From Streptomyces sp. NBC_01232 (GTDB lineage Bacteria; Actinomycetota; Actinomycetes; Streptomycetales; Streptomycetaceae): a DNA stretch of 64,000 nt. Position numbers and translations under genes: made by a program. This document shows, one piece after another, positions 8,505-16,599 of this stretch. The notes beneath the pieces were generated by a model. It saw only the letters and a program-made list of their open reading frames with translations. It searched no databases and was not told the origin of the DNA. The DNA lies in assembly GCF_035989885.1 (NCBI RefSeq), contig NZ_CP108518.1, positions 7,369,001 to 7,433,000 of the forward strand, read 5' to 3'. The number at the start of each line of letters is the position of its first letter. The stretch's first letter is position 1.

Positions 8505-9221
8505 TCAGCTCTTGGAGAGCGCCTTCAGGGCGATGTTCAGCTCCAGGACATTGACGCGGGGCTCACCCATGAAGCCGAGCGTGCGGCCCTCTGTGTGGTC
8601 CTCGACCAGCTTCTCGACCTGCTTGACGTCGAGCTTGTTCTGCTCGGCGACGCGGTGGACCTGGAGCTTGGCGTATTCCCGGGAGATGTTCGGGTCGAGG
8701 CCGGAGCCGGAGGAGGTGACGGCATCGGCCGGGACGTCCTCGGGCTCGACCTGGTGGCCCGTCGTGGAGTTGTCGGCGATGACGGCTTCCTTGGCGGCGA
8801 CGACCTGGGCGCAGAGGGTGCCTTCCTCGGCGTCCTTGGTGCAGCGGCCGCCCACGGCACCGTTGTCGGCGGAGCGGTTGGTGGCTCCGGAGAGGATCAG
8901 CGAGTACTGGGTGTTGACGCTGTTGGAGCCGAGGCCGTTGGAGGGGCGCGGCTGGAACCACTTGAGGTCCGGCCTGGCGGCTTCCTCGGCGTCGTTCGGG
9001 TCGTTCTTCGGCAGGTTGTAGCTCTGCCCGATGAGGGAGGAGCCGACGACCTTGCCGCTCTGGTCCTTGATCTCGGAGCCGTTGGCCTTGTCGTTGAAGA
9101 GGGCCTGGGCGACGCCGGTGACGGCGAGCGGGTAGAGGACCCCGCAGATCACGGTCAGGACGAGCAGGGCTCGCAGGCCCGCGCCGATCAGCCGGACGGT
9201 GTTGCCTACTGAGTTGTTCAT
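8505..9221 (-). CDS. kdpC: K+-transporting ATPase subunit C
   Basis: KdpC is the single-span subunit of the high-affinity KdpFABC K+ pump, with an extracytoplasmic domain. This 238-residue protein begins with one transmembrane helix (LIGAGLRALLVLTVICGVLYPLAVTG, residues about 10-35). It continues with the family segments GSSLIGQSY, FQPRPS, GSGLDPNIS and LDVKQVEKLVEDHTEG, and ends near VNVLELNIAL. It follows kdpB by 7 bases. At 238 residues it is somewhat longer than the E. coli protein (190), mostly through an insertion containing RCTKDAEEG, as in other actinobacteria. Confidence 0.95.
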   Translation of the reverse strand: MNNSVGNTVRLIGAGLRALLVLTVICGVLYPLAVTGVAQALFNDKANGSEIKDQSGKVVGSSLIGQSYNLPKNDPNDAEEAARPDLKWFQPRPSNGLGSNSVNTQYSLILSGATNRSADNGAVGGRCTKDAEEGTLCAQVVAAKEAVIADNSTTGHQVEPEDVPADAVTSSGSGLDPNISREYAKLQVHRVAEQNKLDVKQVEKLVEDHTEGRTLGFMGEPRVNVLELNIALKALSKS

Positions 9222-9228
9222 TGTCGTC

Positions 9229-11331
9229 TCAGCCGATTCCGGGGATGAGGGAGATGAGCAGGTCGATGAGCTTGATGCCGATGAACGGGGCGATCAGACC
9301 ACCCACGCCGTACAGCCCGATGTTGCGGCGGAGCATCTTGTCGGCGCTGGTCGGCCTGTACTGGACGCCCTTCAGGGCGAGCGGCACCAGCGCGATGATG
9401 ATCAGCGCGTTGAAGATGACCGCGGAGAGGATCGCCGACTCGGGCGAGGCAAGGCCCATGATGTTGAGCTTGTCGAGGCCCGGGTACACCACCGCGAACA
9501 TGGCCGGGATGATCGCGAAGTACTTCGCGACGTCGTTGGCGATGGAGAAGGTGGTCAGAGCCCCGCGGGTGATGAGGAGCTGCTTGCCGATCTCGACGAT
9601 CTCGATGAGCTTGGTGGGGTTGGAGTCCAGGTCCACCATGTTCCCGGCCTCCTTGGCGGCCGAGGTGCCCGTGTTCATCGCCACGCCGACGTCCGCCTGC
9701 GCGAGCGCCGGGGCGTCGTTCGTACCGTCACCGGTCATCGCGACCAGCTTGCCGCCCGCCTGCTCCCGCTTGATGAGGGCCATCTTGTCCTCGGGCGTGG
9801 CCTCGGCGAGGAAGTCGTCGACACCCGCCTCTTCGGCGATGGCCTTCGCGGTGAGCGGGTTGTCGCCCGTGATCATGACGGTCTTGATGCCCATGCGGCG
9901 CAGTTCCTCGAACCGCTCGCGCATGCCCTCCTTGACCACGTCCTTGAGGTGGATGACGCCCAGCACGCGGGCCCCCTTCTCGTCCTTGACGGCGACGAGG
10001 AGCGGTGTACCGCCGGCCTCCGAGATTTTGTTGGCGAGGGTGTCTGCGTCGTCGGAGACCTGGCCACCCTGTTCCCGGACCCAGGTGATGACGGATCCGG
10101 CCGCGCCCTTGCGGGTCTGCTTGCCGTCCACATCCACGCCCGACATACGGGTCTGCGCGGTGAAGGCGATCCACTCGGCCTGGGACAGTTCGCCCTGGTG
10201 GCGTTCCCGCAGCCCGTACTTCTCCTTCGCCAGGACCACGATGGAGCGGCCCTCGGGGGTCTCGTCCGCGAGGGAGGACAGCTGGGCGGCGTCGGCCAGT
10301 TCCGCCGCCGTGGTGCCCTTGACGGGCACGAACTCGGAGGCCTGGCGGTTGCCGAGGGTGATGGTGCCCGTCTTGTCGAGCAGCAGCGTGGACACGTCAC
10401 CGGCGGCTTCGACGGCCCGGCCGGACATCGCCAGGACGTTGCGCTGGACCAGGCGGTCCATGCCGGCGATCCCGATCGCGGAGAGCAGGGCGCCGATGGT
10501 CGTCGGGATCAGGCAGACCAGCAGGGCCGTCAGCACGATCATCGACTGCTCGGCGCCCGCGTAGATCGCGAACGGCTGCAGGGTCACCACGGCGAGCAGG
10601 AAGACGATGGTCAGCGAGGCGAGCAGAATGTTGAGCGCGATCTCGTTGGGTGTCTTCTGCCGGGCGGCGCCCTCGACGAGGGCGATCATGCGGTCGATGA
10701 AGGTCTCGCCGGGCTTCGTCGTGATCTTGATGACGATCCGGTCGGAGAGGACCTTGGTGCCGCCGGTGACCGCACTGCGGTCGCCGCCGGACTCCCGGAT
10801 AACAGGGGCGGACTCACCCGTGATGGCGGACTCGTCCACCGAGGCGACGCCTTCGACGACGTCACCGTCGCCGGGGATGATGTCGCCGGCCTCGCAGACC
10901 ACCAGGTCACCGATACGGAGCTCCGCGCCGGGCACCTGCTCCTCGCCCTTGCCGTCCTGGGTCAGACGGCGGGCGACGGAATCGGTCTTGGCCTTGCGCA
11001 GCGTGTCTGCCTGGGCCTTGCCACGGCCCTCGGCGACGGCCTCGGCGAGGTTGGCGAAGATCGTGGTCAGCCACAGCCAGGCGGTGATCGCCCACCCGAA
11101 CCAGTCCGTCGGGTCCATACACACGAGCACGGTGGTGACCACCGAGCCGATCAGGACGACGAACATGACCGGCGACTTGATCATGATGCGGGGGTCGAGC
11201 TTGCGGATCGCGTCGGGGAAGGACTTCAGGAGCTGTTTGGGGTCGAAGAGACCGCCGCCGACCCGCCCGGCCGGCTTGTGGCCTGTCGGGATGTCTTCGT
11301 GTGGTGCGCGGGTGGGGGTGATGGTGCTCAT
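9229..11331 (-). CDS. kdpB: K+-transporting P-type ATPase catalytic subunit B
   Basis: KdpB hydrolyses ATP to drive K+ through KdpA. I chose ATG 11331 ([10 protein letters not shown]), which overlaps the kdpA stop as ATGA and gives 700 residues, the usual size. Visible motifs are the actuator loop [11 protein letters not shown]4 [19 protein letters not shown], the phosphorylation site DKTGTIT (Asp near 319), nucleotide-domain [11 protein letters not shown] and KGAAGS, hinge [20 protein letters not shown], and TM5 [18 protein letters not shown] with the charged Asp/Lys pair. It sits in the complete kdpFABC operon and is intact. Confidence 0.97.
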   Translation of the reverse strand: MSTITPTRAPHEDIPTGHKPAGRVGGGLFDPKQLLKSFPDAIRKLDPRIMIKSPVMFVVLIGSVVTTVLVCMDPTDWFGWAITAWLWLTTIFANLAEAVAEGRGKAQADTLRKAKTDSVARRLTQDGKGEEQVPGAELRIGDLVVCEAGDIIPGDGDVVEGVASVDESAITGESAPVIRESGGDRSAVTGGTKVLSDRIVIKITTKPGETFIDRMIALVEGAARQKTPNEIALNILLASLTIVFLLAVVTLQPFAIYAGAEQSMIVLTALLVCLIPTTIGALLSAIGIAGMDRLVQRNVLAMSGRAVEAAGDVSTLLLDKTGTITLGNRQASEFVPVKGTTAAELADAAQLSSLADETPEGRSIVVLAKEKYGLRERHQGELSQAEWIAFTAQTRMSGVDVDGKQTRKGAAGSVITWVREQGGQVSDDADTLANKISEAGGTPLLVAVKDEKGARVLGVIHLKDVVKEGMRERFEELRRMGIKTVMITGDNPLTAKAIAEEAGVDDFLAEATPEDKMALIKREQAGGKLVAMTGDGTNDAPALAQADVGVAMNTGTSAAKEAGNMVDLDSNPTKLIEIVEIGKQLLITRGALTTFSIANDVAKYFAIIPAMFAVVYPGLDKLNIMGLASPESAILSAVIFNALIIIALVPLALKGVQYRPTSADKMLRRNIGLYGVGGLIAPFIGIKLIDLLISLIPGIG

Positions 11332-12992
11332 GAGGCGAGCCCTTCGGCAAGCGGGCCCAGCGCGAGGGCCGGGAAGTAGGTCAGACCGGTGACGATGAGG
11401 ATGGTGCCGACAAGCAGCCCCGTGTAGAGGGGCTTGTCGGTGCGGAGCGTGCCTGCCGTCTCCGGTACGGGCTTCTGCTCGGCGAGCGAGCCGGCCAGCG
11501 CCAGGACGAACACCATCGGGAGGAAGCGGCCGAGCAGCATGGCGATGCCGATGGTGCTGTTGAACCACTGGGTGTCGGCGTTCAGGCCCGCGAAGGCGGA
11601 GCCGTTGTTGTTGGCGCCCGAGGTGTAGGCGTAGAGGATCTCGGAGAAGCCGTGCGCTCCGGAGTTCGTCATCGAGTTCGCCGGGGTGTCCAGCGCCATC
11701 GCCGCGGCGGTGAAGCCGAGCACCAGGGCGGGCGTGATGAGGATGTAGCAGGCCGCGAACTTGATCTCGCGGGTGCCGATCTTCTTGCCCAGGTATTCGG
11801 GGGTGCGGCCGACCATCAGGCCGGCGATGAAGACGGCGATGATCGCCATGATCAGCATGCCGTAGAGGCCGGAGCCGACGCCGCCGGGCGCGATCTCGCC
11901 CAGCTGCATGCCCAGCAGCTGGATGCCGCCGCCCAGACCGGTGTAGGAGGAGTGGAAGGAGTTGACCGCGCCGGTCGAGGTCAGCGTGGTCGCGACCGAG
12001 AAGATTGCGGACGCGCCCACGCCGAAGCGGGTCTCCTTGCCTTCCATTGCCCCGCCTGAGACGTCGAAGGCCGGGCCGTGGTGGGCGAACTCGGTCCACA
12101 TCATCAGCGCGGTGAAGCCGATCCAGATGGTGGCCATCGTGGCGAGGATCGCGTAGCCCTGGCGAAGATTGCCCACCATGCGGCCGAAGGTGCGGGTGAG
12201 GGCGAAGGGGATGAGCAGGATCAGGAAGATCTCGAAGAGGTTTGAGAAGGGGGTCGGGTTCTCGAAGGGGTGGGCGGAGTTGGCGTTGTAGTAGCCGCCG
12301 CCGTTGGTGCCCAGCTCCTTGATGACCTCCTGCGAGGCGACCGCGCCGCCGTTCCACTGCTGCGTGCCGCCCAGGAACTGCCCGACCTCGTGGATGCCGG
12401 CGAAGTTCTGGATCGCGCCGCAGGCGACCAGGACGATCGCGCCGATCACCGAGATCGGCAGGAGGATGCGGACGGTGCCGCGCACCAGGTCGGCCCAGAA
12501 GTTGCCGAGTTCCCCGGTGCGGGAGCGCGCGAAGCCCCGTACGAGGGCCACTGCGACGGCCATGCCGACGGCGGCGGAGACGAAGTTCTGCACCGCCAGG
12601 CCGCCGGTCTGTACGACGTGGCCCATGGCCTGTTCGCCGTAGTAAGACTGCCAGTTCGTGTTGGCCACGAAGGAGGCGGCGGTGTTGAAGGCCTGGTCGG
12701 GGTCGATCGCCACGAAGCCGAGCGAGCCGGGCAGGATGCCCTGGGCCCGCTGGAGGCCGTAGAGGAACAGGACCGAGACCGCGGAGAAGGCGAGGACGGC
12801 GCGCAGGTAGGCGGGCCAGCGCATCTCGGCGCTCGGATTGGCGCCGATGGCCTTGTAGATCCACTTCTCCGGCTTGTAGTGCTTGTCGGAGGAGTAGACG
12901 CGGGCCATGTGGTCGCCCAGCGGGCGGTAGGCCAGCGCGAGCGCGGCGATCAGTGCGAGGAGCTGGAGCACACCAGCGAGAACGGGACTCAT
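11328..12992 (-). CDS. kdpA: K+-transporting ATPase channel subunit A
   Basis: KdpA forms the K+ selectivity filter and translocation pathway of the Kdp pump. This 554-residue polytopic protein starts [15 protein letters not shown] and carries the hallmark filter and loop segments [46 protein letters not shown] and [17 protein letters not shown]. Length and motif order match complete family members. Its stop overlaps the kdpB start by 4 bases, and it begins 6 bases after kdpF, so the four subunits are probably translated from one transcript. Confidence 0.97.
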   Translation of the reverse strand: MSPVLAGVLQLLALIAALALAYRPLGDHMARVYSSDKHYKPEKWIYKAIGANPSAEMRWPAYLRAVLAFSAVSVLFLYGLQRAQGILPGSLGFVAIDPDQAFNTAASFVANTNWQSYYGEQAMGHVVQTGGLAVQNFVSAAVGMAVAVALVRGFARSRTGELGNFWADLVRGTVRILLPISVIGAIVLVACGAIQNFAGIHEVGQFLGGTQQWNGGAVASQEVIKELGTNGGGYYNANSAHPFENPTPFSNLFEIFLILLIPFALTRTFGRMVGNLRQGYAILATMATIWIGFTALMMWTEFAHHGPAFDVSGGAMEGKETRFGVGASAIFSVATTLTSTGAVNSFHSSYTGLGGGIQLLGMQLGEIAPGGVGSGLYGMLIMAIIAVFIAGLMVGRTPEYLGKKIGTREIKFAACYILITPALVLGFTAAAMALDTPANSMTNSGAHGFSEILYAYTSGANNNGSAFAGLNADTQWFNSTIGIAMLLGRFLPMVFVLALAGSLAEQKPVPETAGTLRTDKPLYTGLLVGTILIVTGLTYFPALALGPLAEGLAS

Positions 12993-12998
12993 CGGTGG

Positions 12999-13088
12999 CT
13001 AGAACCTCTCCGGGTACACAAGGGCGAGGACGAGGTAGCCGAGCAGGGAGACGGCCACGACGAGGCCGATGATGTTTTCGGCGTTCAC
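12999..13088 (-). CDS. kdpF: K+-transporting ATPase subunit F
   Basis: GTG 13088 opens a 29-residue, one-helix protein ([20 protein letters not shown], ending ALVYPERF). This is the actinobacterial KdpF pattern with the C-terminal PERF box. It stabilises the KdpA/KdpB interface. It overlaps the preceding tiny ORF by 4 bases (GTGA) and precedes kdpA by 6 bases, so translational coupling along the operon is likely. Confidence 0.92.
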   Translation of the reverse strand: MNAENIIGLVVAVSLLGYLVLALVYPERF

Positions 13089-13168
13089 AGCTTGGTCACC
13101 CCCCGGGCGATGAGAGCCACCAGCGCGAAGACCGCGACCGTGGTGACGACGAAGGCCAGATCGGCCAC
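13085..13168 (-). CDS. 27-residue membrane miniprotein preceding kdpF
   Basis: GTG 13168 encodes [20 protein letters not shown] followed by ARGVTKL. It is a single transmembrane helix ending in a short basic tail. AGGAG lies 8 bases upstream of the start, and its stop overlaps the kdpF start (GTGA), so translation of the two is probably coupled. Similar one-helix ORFs ahead of kdpF occur in actinobacteria, but I know of no assigned function. It may be a further accessory helix of the Kdp complex. It is easily missed by gene callers because of its size. Confidence 0.65.
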   Translation of the reverse strand: MADLAFVVTTVAVFALVALIARGVTKL

Positions 13169-13244
13169 CGTGAGCTCCTGGATGAAGAGGGAAGGAATTG
13201 AATCGGCCAGATGGCCGATGTCGAGATAACCGTGTCTTCATCCC

Positions 13245-13306
13245 GGCGTTAAGACACCTTGATGGTGTCCATACGGGAGCAGGGGAACTCTTAACGCGAC
13301 GCATAC
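13245..13306 (-). promoter_or_regulatory. Candidate KdpE boxes upstream of kdpFABC
   Basis: On the minus strand, 13245-13263 contains ATCAAGGTGTCTTAACG, an ATCA/TTAA repeat with 11-bp period, and 13290-13306 reads GTATGCGTCGCGTTAAG, a weaker match. The nearer box is 77 bases from the first ORF of the operon, similar to the spacing at the other kdpF copies. Binding by KdpE is inferred. Confidence 0.45.
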
Positions 13307-13328
13307 GCGAGTGGTCGCGAACCGCCGG

Positions 13329-14087
13329 TCAGCCCTGGTGGGAGAGGCCGGCCGTGTCCAGCGCGCCACCGGCCCGAGCGGCCAGCGCGACGGCGACCAG
13401 GCGGGCCTCCTCGGGAGGCAGGGGACGGTCCGGGAGCGGATCGAGGAGGAAACGGCCGTAGTAGTGCCCGCCGCCGACGACGCGCAGCTCGGTCTCTCCG
13501 TCCGGCCAGTCGGCGTACTCGACGATCCGGCTGCGGCTGCGCAACCACAAGCCACCGTCGTGCTCCAGGCGCGGCCGGTGCCCGAGCAGCCTGCCGTACT
13601 CGAAGCGGCAGCCGCGCAGCCCCAGCAGGCCCACGAGCTCCCGGCGCACGTACTCGACCACCGCTTCCGGTGAGGCGCCGTCCTCGACCAGACGGGCGGT
13701 TCCCTGGAGGCTCGACAGATGCGAGGCGTCGGTGACCACGACCGTCCGGAGCCGCTGTACCCGTACGGCCGGCTGCGAGACGATCAGGCCGACGACGAGC
13801 AGGAGGAAAGCTGTCTGGATCTCGTCACGGTCGGCGATGGCGAACTGCTGGTAGGGCCTGGTGAGGAAGAAGTCGAACCAGGCAGCCGCAGAGAGTGCGG
13901 CCAGCGCCCCGGCCGCCCGGGTCCCGAGCGCGGCGACGGCGACCACCGCGACGACCATGATCAGAGCTTCGTTCGTCGCTGAAATGCCCGCGCGGAACGG
14001 CACGAGGGCGAGCGCCACGAGGAACGGCACCACGAGGGCGGCGAGCAGAACGGCACGGTCGTGCAGGCGGTGCGAGGATCCGGACAT
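13329..14087 (-). CDS. DUF4118 membrane protein (KdpD-like sensor region without kinase)
   Basis: This 252-residue protein starts at ATG 14087. It opens with four predicted helices of the DUF4118 type (residues about 12-110: AVLLAALVVPFLVALALVPF, EALIMVVAVVAVAALGTRAA, and AAWFDFFLTRPYQQFAI, the KdpD landmark). A GAF-like soluble part follows (SLQGTARLVEDGASPEAVVE, LRGCRFEYG). There is no KdpD ATP-binding N-terminus, no H-box and no HATPase. It may sense turgor or K+ and act on another partner. It lies 34 bases downstream of a kdpF copy, so the two form a small unit facing away from the KimA-like gene. Confidence 0.75.
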   Translation of the reverse strand: MSGSSHRLHDRAVLLAALVVPFLVALALVPFRAGISATNEALIMVVAVVAVAALGTRAAGALAALSAAAWFDFFLTRPYQQFAIADRDEIQTAFLLLVVGLIVSQPAVRVQRLRTVVVTDASHLSSLQGTARLVEDGASPEAVVEYVRRELVGLLGLRGCRFEYGRLLGHRPRLEHDGGLWLRSRSRIVEYADWPDGETELRVVGGGHYYGRFLLDPLPDRPLPPEEARLVAVALAARAGGALDTAGLSHQG

Positions 14088-14121
14088 GTGATGTCTCCCG
14101 TCCGGACGGGGCGGTCTTGAA

Positions 14122-14211
14122 TCAGAACCTCTCGGGCTTGATCAGGGCGGTCACGAGGTAGCCGAGCAGAGCGACGGCGACGATGAGTCCGACCACGTTT
14201 TCCGCGTTCAT
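14122..14211 (-). CDS. kdpF: KdpF-like small membrane protein (copy 3)
   Basis: ATG 14211 opens a 29-residue ORF, MNAENVVGLIVAVALLGYLV ending TALIKPERF. It is nearly the same as the kdpF of the full operon (NAEN..GL.VAV.LLGYLV and PERF). It is not followed by kdpA but by the DUF4118 protein 34 bases on. This is a second case in the window where a KdpF peptide is paired with a KdpD-like membrane sensor rather than the pump. A minus-strand KdpE-like box lies about 92 bases upstream. Confidence 0.8.
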   Translation of the reverse strand: MNAENVVGLIVAVALLGYLVTALIKPERF

Positions 14212-14302
14212 CAGCGTGTACTCCCTTGACTTCGGCGGACGTGTGTCGCGCCTTTCAAGCGTGCCCGCGGCCGATGAAGGAGCCACGCGTCCCCGGCGAG
14301 GT

Positions 14303-14353
14303 CTTGACGCACCTCATACGACTTTGCGGCCCCGGCGTCAGGAGCACGTGAAG
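14303..14353. promoter_or_regulatory. Divergent pair of candidate KdpE boxes
   Basis: Minus-strand GTATGAGGTGCGTCAAG (14303-14319) faces kdpF copy 3. Plus-strand GTCAGGAGCACGTGAAG (14337-14353) faces the KimA-like gene, 101 bases from its ATG. Both have half-sites with an 11-bp period. The arrangement fits a divergent promoter under one OmpR-type regulator. Confidence 0.5.
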
Positions 14354-14453
14354 AGTGGCGCGGCGGTCATATGGATTCCGCCAAGAGCACTGGTCATTCG
14401 GCCATGGCGTCCCGACGCTGTCCTCACTTTGTCCAAGTGGAGGAACAGCGAAG

Positions 14454-16340
14454 ATGGCCATAGACATGGGAAAGACGACCGCGGCGAGAAAGGCACCGGG
14501 CACGGAGGAACCTCCTGATACCGGCCTACGGACGCCTCCCGAGGCGGGGGACCGGCACCGGCTGACCGCCCTCCAGGGCCTGGCCGCCCTGTCGCTCGAC
14601 GCGATGGCCTCCGTGGCGTACGGGCCCGAGTCGATCGTGCTGGTCCTGGCGGCAGCCGGTGCCTACGGCCTCGGGTTCCCCCTCCCCGTCACCCTCGCGA
14701 TCGCAGCTCTGCTCGCCGTGCTGGTGGCCTCGTACCGGCAGGTCATCGCCGCGTTCCCGGACGGTGGCGGTTCGTACGCCGTCGCCAAGAAGCATCTCGG
14801 CCGGCGCACGAGCCTGGTCGCCGCGGCCTCGCTGATCCTCGACTACGTCCTGAACGTCGCCGTCTCCGTCACCGCCGGCGTCGCGGCGCTGACCTCGGCG
14901 TTCCCCGAGCTGTACGGGGAACGGGTGTGGATCTGCCTCGGGGTCCTGGTTCTGGTCACGGCGGTGAACCTGCGCGGGGTCGTGGACTCCGCCAAGGCGT
15001 TCCTCGTACCGACCGCGGTGTTCGTCGGGTCGATCCTCACCATGGTGGCGGTCGGTCTCTTCCGCGACGGCCCGGTCAGCACCGCATCGGCCGCCGGCCA
15101 CGCCTCCGCGCTCGGCGAAGGGGCCACCGGGGTCGGCGCGCTCCTGCTGCTGAAGGCCTTCGCGGCCGGCTGTTCCGCCCTGACCGGCGTCGAGGCCGTC
15201 GCCAATGCGGTGCCGGCCTTCCGTGCCCCGGCCGCGCGACGCGCCCAGCGGACCGAGGTGGCCCTCGGCGCCCTGCTCGGCGTGATGCTGATCGGCCTTT
15301 CGGTCCTGATCGGCCGCTTCCACCTCCAGCCGGTCGAGGGGGTGACCGTGCTGGCTCAGCTCGCGGACGCCTCCTTCGGCCACAACCTCGCCTTCTACCT
15401 GGTCCAGTTCGCGACGATGGTGCTGCTCGCGGTGGCCGCGAACACCTCCTTCGGCGGGCTTCCCGTGCTGATGAGCCTGCTGGCCCGGGACAACTACCTG
15501 CCGCACGTCTTCGCCCTCAAGGCGGACCGCCAGGTACACCGCCACGGGGTGGCGTGGCTGGCCCTCGTGTCCGCCGCCCTGCTGGTGTCCTCAGGCGGCG
15601 ACACCAACACCCTCGTCCCGCTCTTCGCCATCGGCGTCTTCGTCGGCTTCACCATCTGCCAGGTCGGCATGGTCCGACACTGGTACGGCGAACGCCCCGA
15701 AGGATGGCAGGCCAAGGCCGCCCTCAACGGCTTCGGCGCACTGCTCACCGGAGTCTCCGCGGTCGTCGTGACCGCCACCAAGTTCACCGAGGGCGCCTGG
15801 CTGATCGTGCTCGCCCTGCCGCTGATCGTCCTCGGCTTCGAGAAGGTCAACCGGGCCTACGCCCAGATCGGCGCACGCCTGGAGCTCGGCCGCATCCCGC
15901 AGCCGCCCCAGCGCTCCCGCTCTCTGATCGTCGTCCCCGTGTCGGGGCTGTCCCGACTGACCTGTCAGGCGCTGACCGCGGCCCGCTCGCTTGGCGACGA
16001 GGTCCTCGCCGTGACCGTCACCCACACCGGTCCTGAGGACCGGCAAGCGGCCGAAGCGCTGCGCCGGGACTGGGAGTTGTGGAAGCCCGGCATCGCGCTG
16101 ATCGAGGTCGCCTCCGATACCCGCTCGCTCGGCCGGCCGGTGTCGGCGTACGTGCGCGAGCTCATGCAGAAACACCCGGATGCCCAGGTGACCGTCCTCA
16201 TCCCGGAAGCGGAACCCACTCACCTGTGGCAGCGGATGCTGCAGAACCAGCGTGGCTCCGTGGTCGCCCACGCGGTACGCCGCGACACCGACGCCGTCAT
16301 CTGCCGACTGCGCTTCCGCATCACGGCCGACGCGCGTTGA
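14454..16340 (+). CDS. KimA/YdaO-like APC-superfamily K+ importer
   Basis: This is a 628-residue transporter. ATG 14454 was chosen for the GGAGG at 14439-14443. The core aligns by eye with Bacillus KimA: LSLDAMASVAYGPESIV, SYRQVIAAFPDGGGSYAVAK, ASLILDYVLNVAVSVTAGVA, LLLKAFAAGCSALTGVEAVA and LAVAANTSFGGLPVLMSLLA, followed by the cytosolic tail domain (SLIVVPVSGLSRLTCQAL). KimA takes up K+ with protons as a high-affinity secondary importer. The genetic setting supports the same role: it is flanked by a kdpF copy and an orphan kdpB, with a KdpE-like box upstream. I saw no c-di-AMP riboswitch in front. Confidence 0.85.
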   Translation: MAIDMGKTTAARKAPGTEEPPDTGLRTPPEAGDRHRLTALQGLAALSLDAMASVAYGPESIVLVLAAAGAYGLGFPLPVTLAIAALLAVLVASYRQVIAAFPDGGGSYAVAKKHLGRRTSLVAAASLILDYVLNVAVSVTAGVAALTSAFPELYGERVWICLGVLVLVTAVNLRGVVDSAKAFLVPTAVFVGSILTMVAVGLFRDGPVSTASAAGHASALGEGATGVGALLLLKAFAAGCSALTGVEAVANAVPAFRAPAARRAQRTEVALGALLGVMLIGLSVLIGRFHLQPVEGVTVLAQLADASFGHNLAFYLVQFATMVLLAVAANTSFGGLPVLMSLLARDNYLPHVFALKADRQVHRHGVAWLALVSAALLVSSGGDTNTLVPLFAIGVFVGFTICQVGMVRHWYGERPEGWQAKAALNGFGALLTGVSAVVVTATKFTEGAWLIVLALPLIVLGFEKVNRAYAQIGARLELGRIPQPPQRSRSLIVVPVSGLSRLTCQALTAARSLGDEVLAVTVTHTGPEDRQAAEALRRDWELWKPGIALIEVASDTRSLGRPVSAYVRELMQKHPDAQVTVLIPEAEPTHLWQRMLQNQRGSVVAHAVRRDTDAVICRLRFRITADAR

Positions 16341-16397
16341 CGTGCCCTTGACGGCGGCTTGATGCGTCGTGTGCGCCGCCGTCAAGAAGGTGCCAAA
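16336..16397. promoter_or_regulatory. KdpE-like repeats between the importer and orphan kdpB
   Basis: Minus-strand GTCAAGGGCACGTCAAC (16336-16352) is an exact GTCA-N7-GTCA repeat overlapping the importer stop. Plus-strand GTCAAGAAGGTGCCAAA (16381-16397) is a weaker copy pointing toward the orphan kdpB, about 200 bases from its start. The orientation of the strong copy is odd, since no minus-strand gene starts nearby. Confidence 0.4.
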
Positions 16398-16599
16398 TCC
16401 CCTGCCCACAGGGGGATTTCCGCTGGCACGGGCAGTAGTTTCCTGCCTGTTGCGCCGCCGGGGACCTCGACCACTCACATGACGGCCGAGGGGGTCCATG
16501 CGAGACAGTCCCCGGCGGCGACACCTCTCACCCGCACCCGCCGCGTGCCGACCGGCCCGGCAGGGTGCCCGGCCGAACTCACCAGAAGGTCTCCTCCCC

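Noticed and set aside
9199..11379. 726-residue plus-strand frame over kdpB
   Set aside because: Antisense shadow with biased composition; no family resemblance.
9229..12864. A single 1211-residue frame spanning kdpA and kdpB
   Set aside because: The first 510 residues are an out-of-frame shadow of kdpA; kdpB begins at the ATGA overlap at 11331.
14212..14453. c-di-AMP (ydaO-type) riboswitch expected in front of a KimA-like gene
   Set aside because: The leader is short, and I found none of the conserved core segments of that riboswitch; the only clear signals are the direct repeats.
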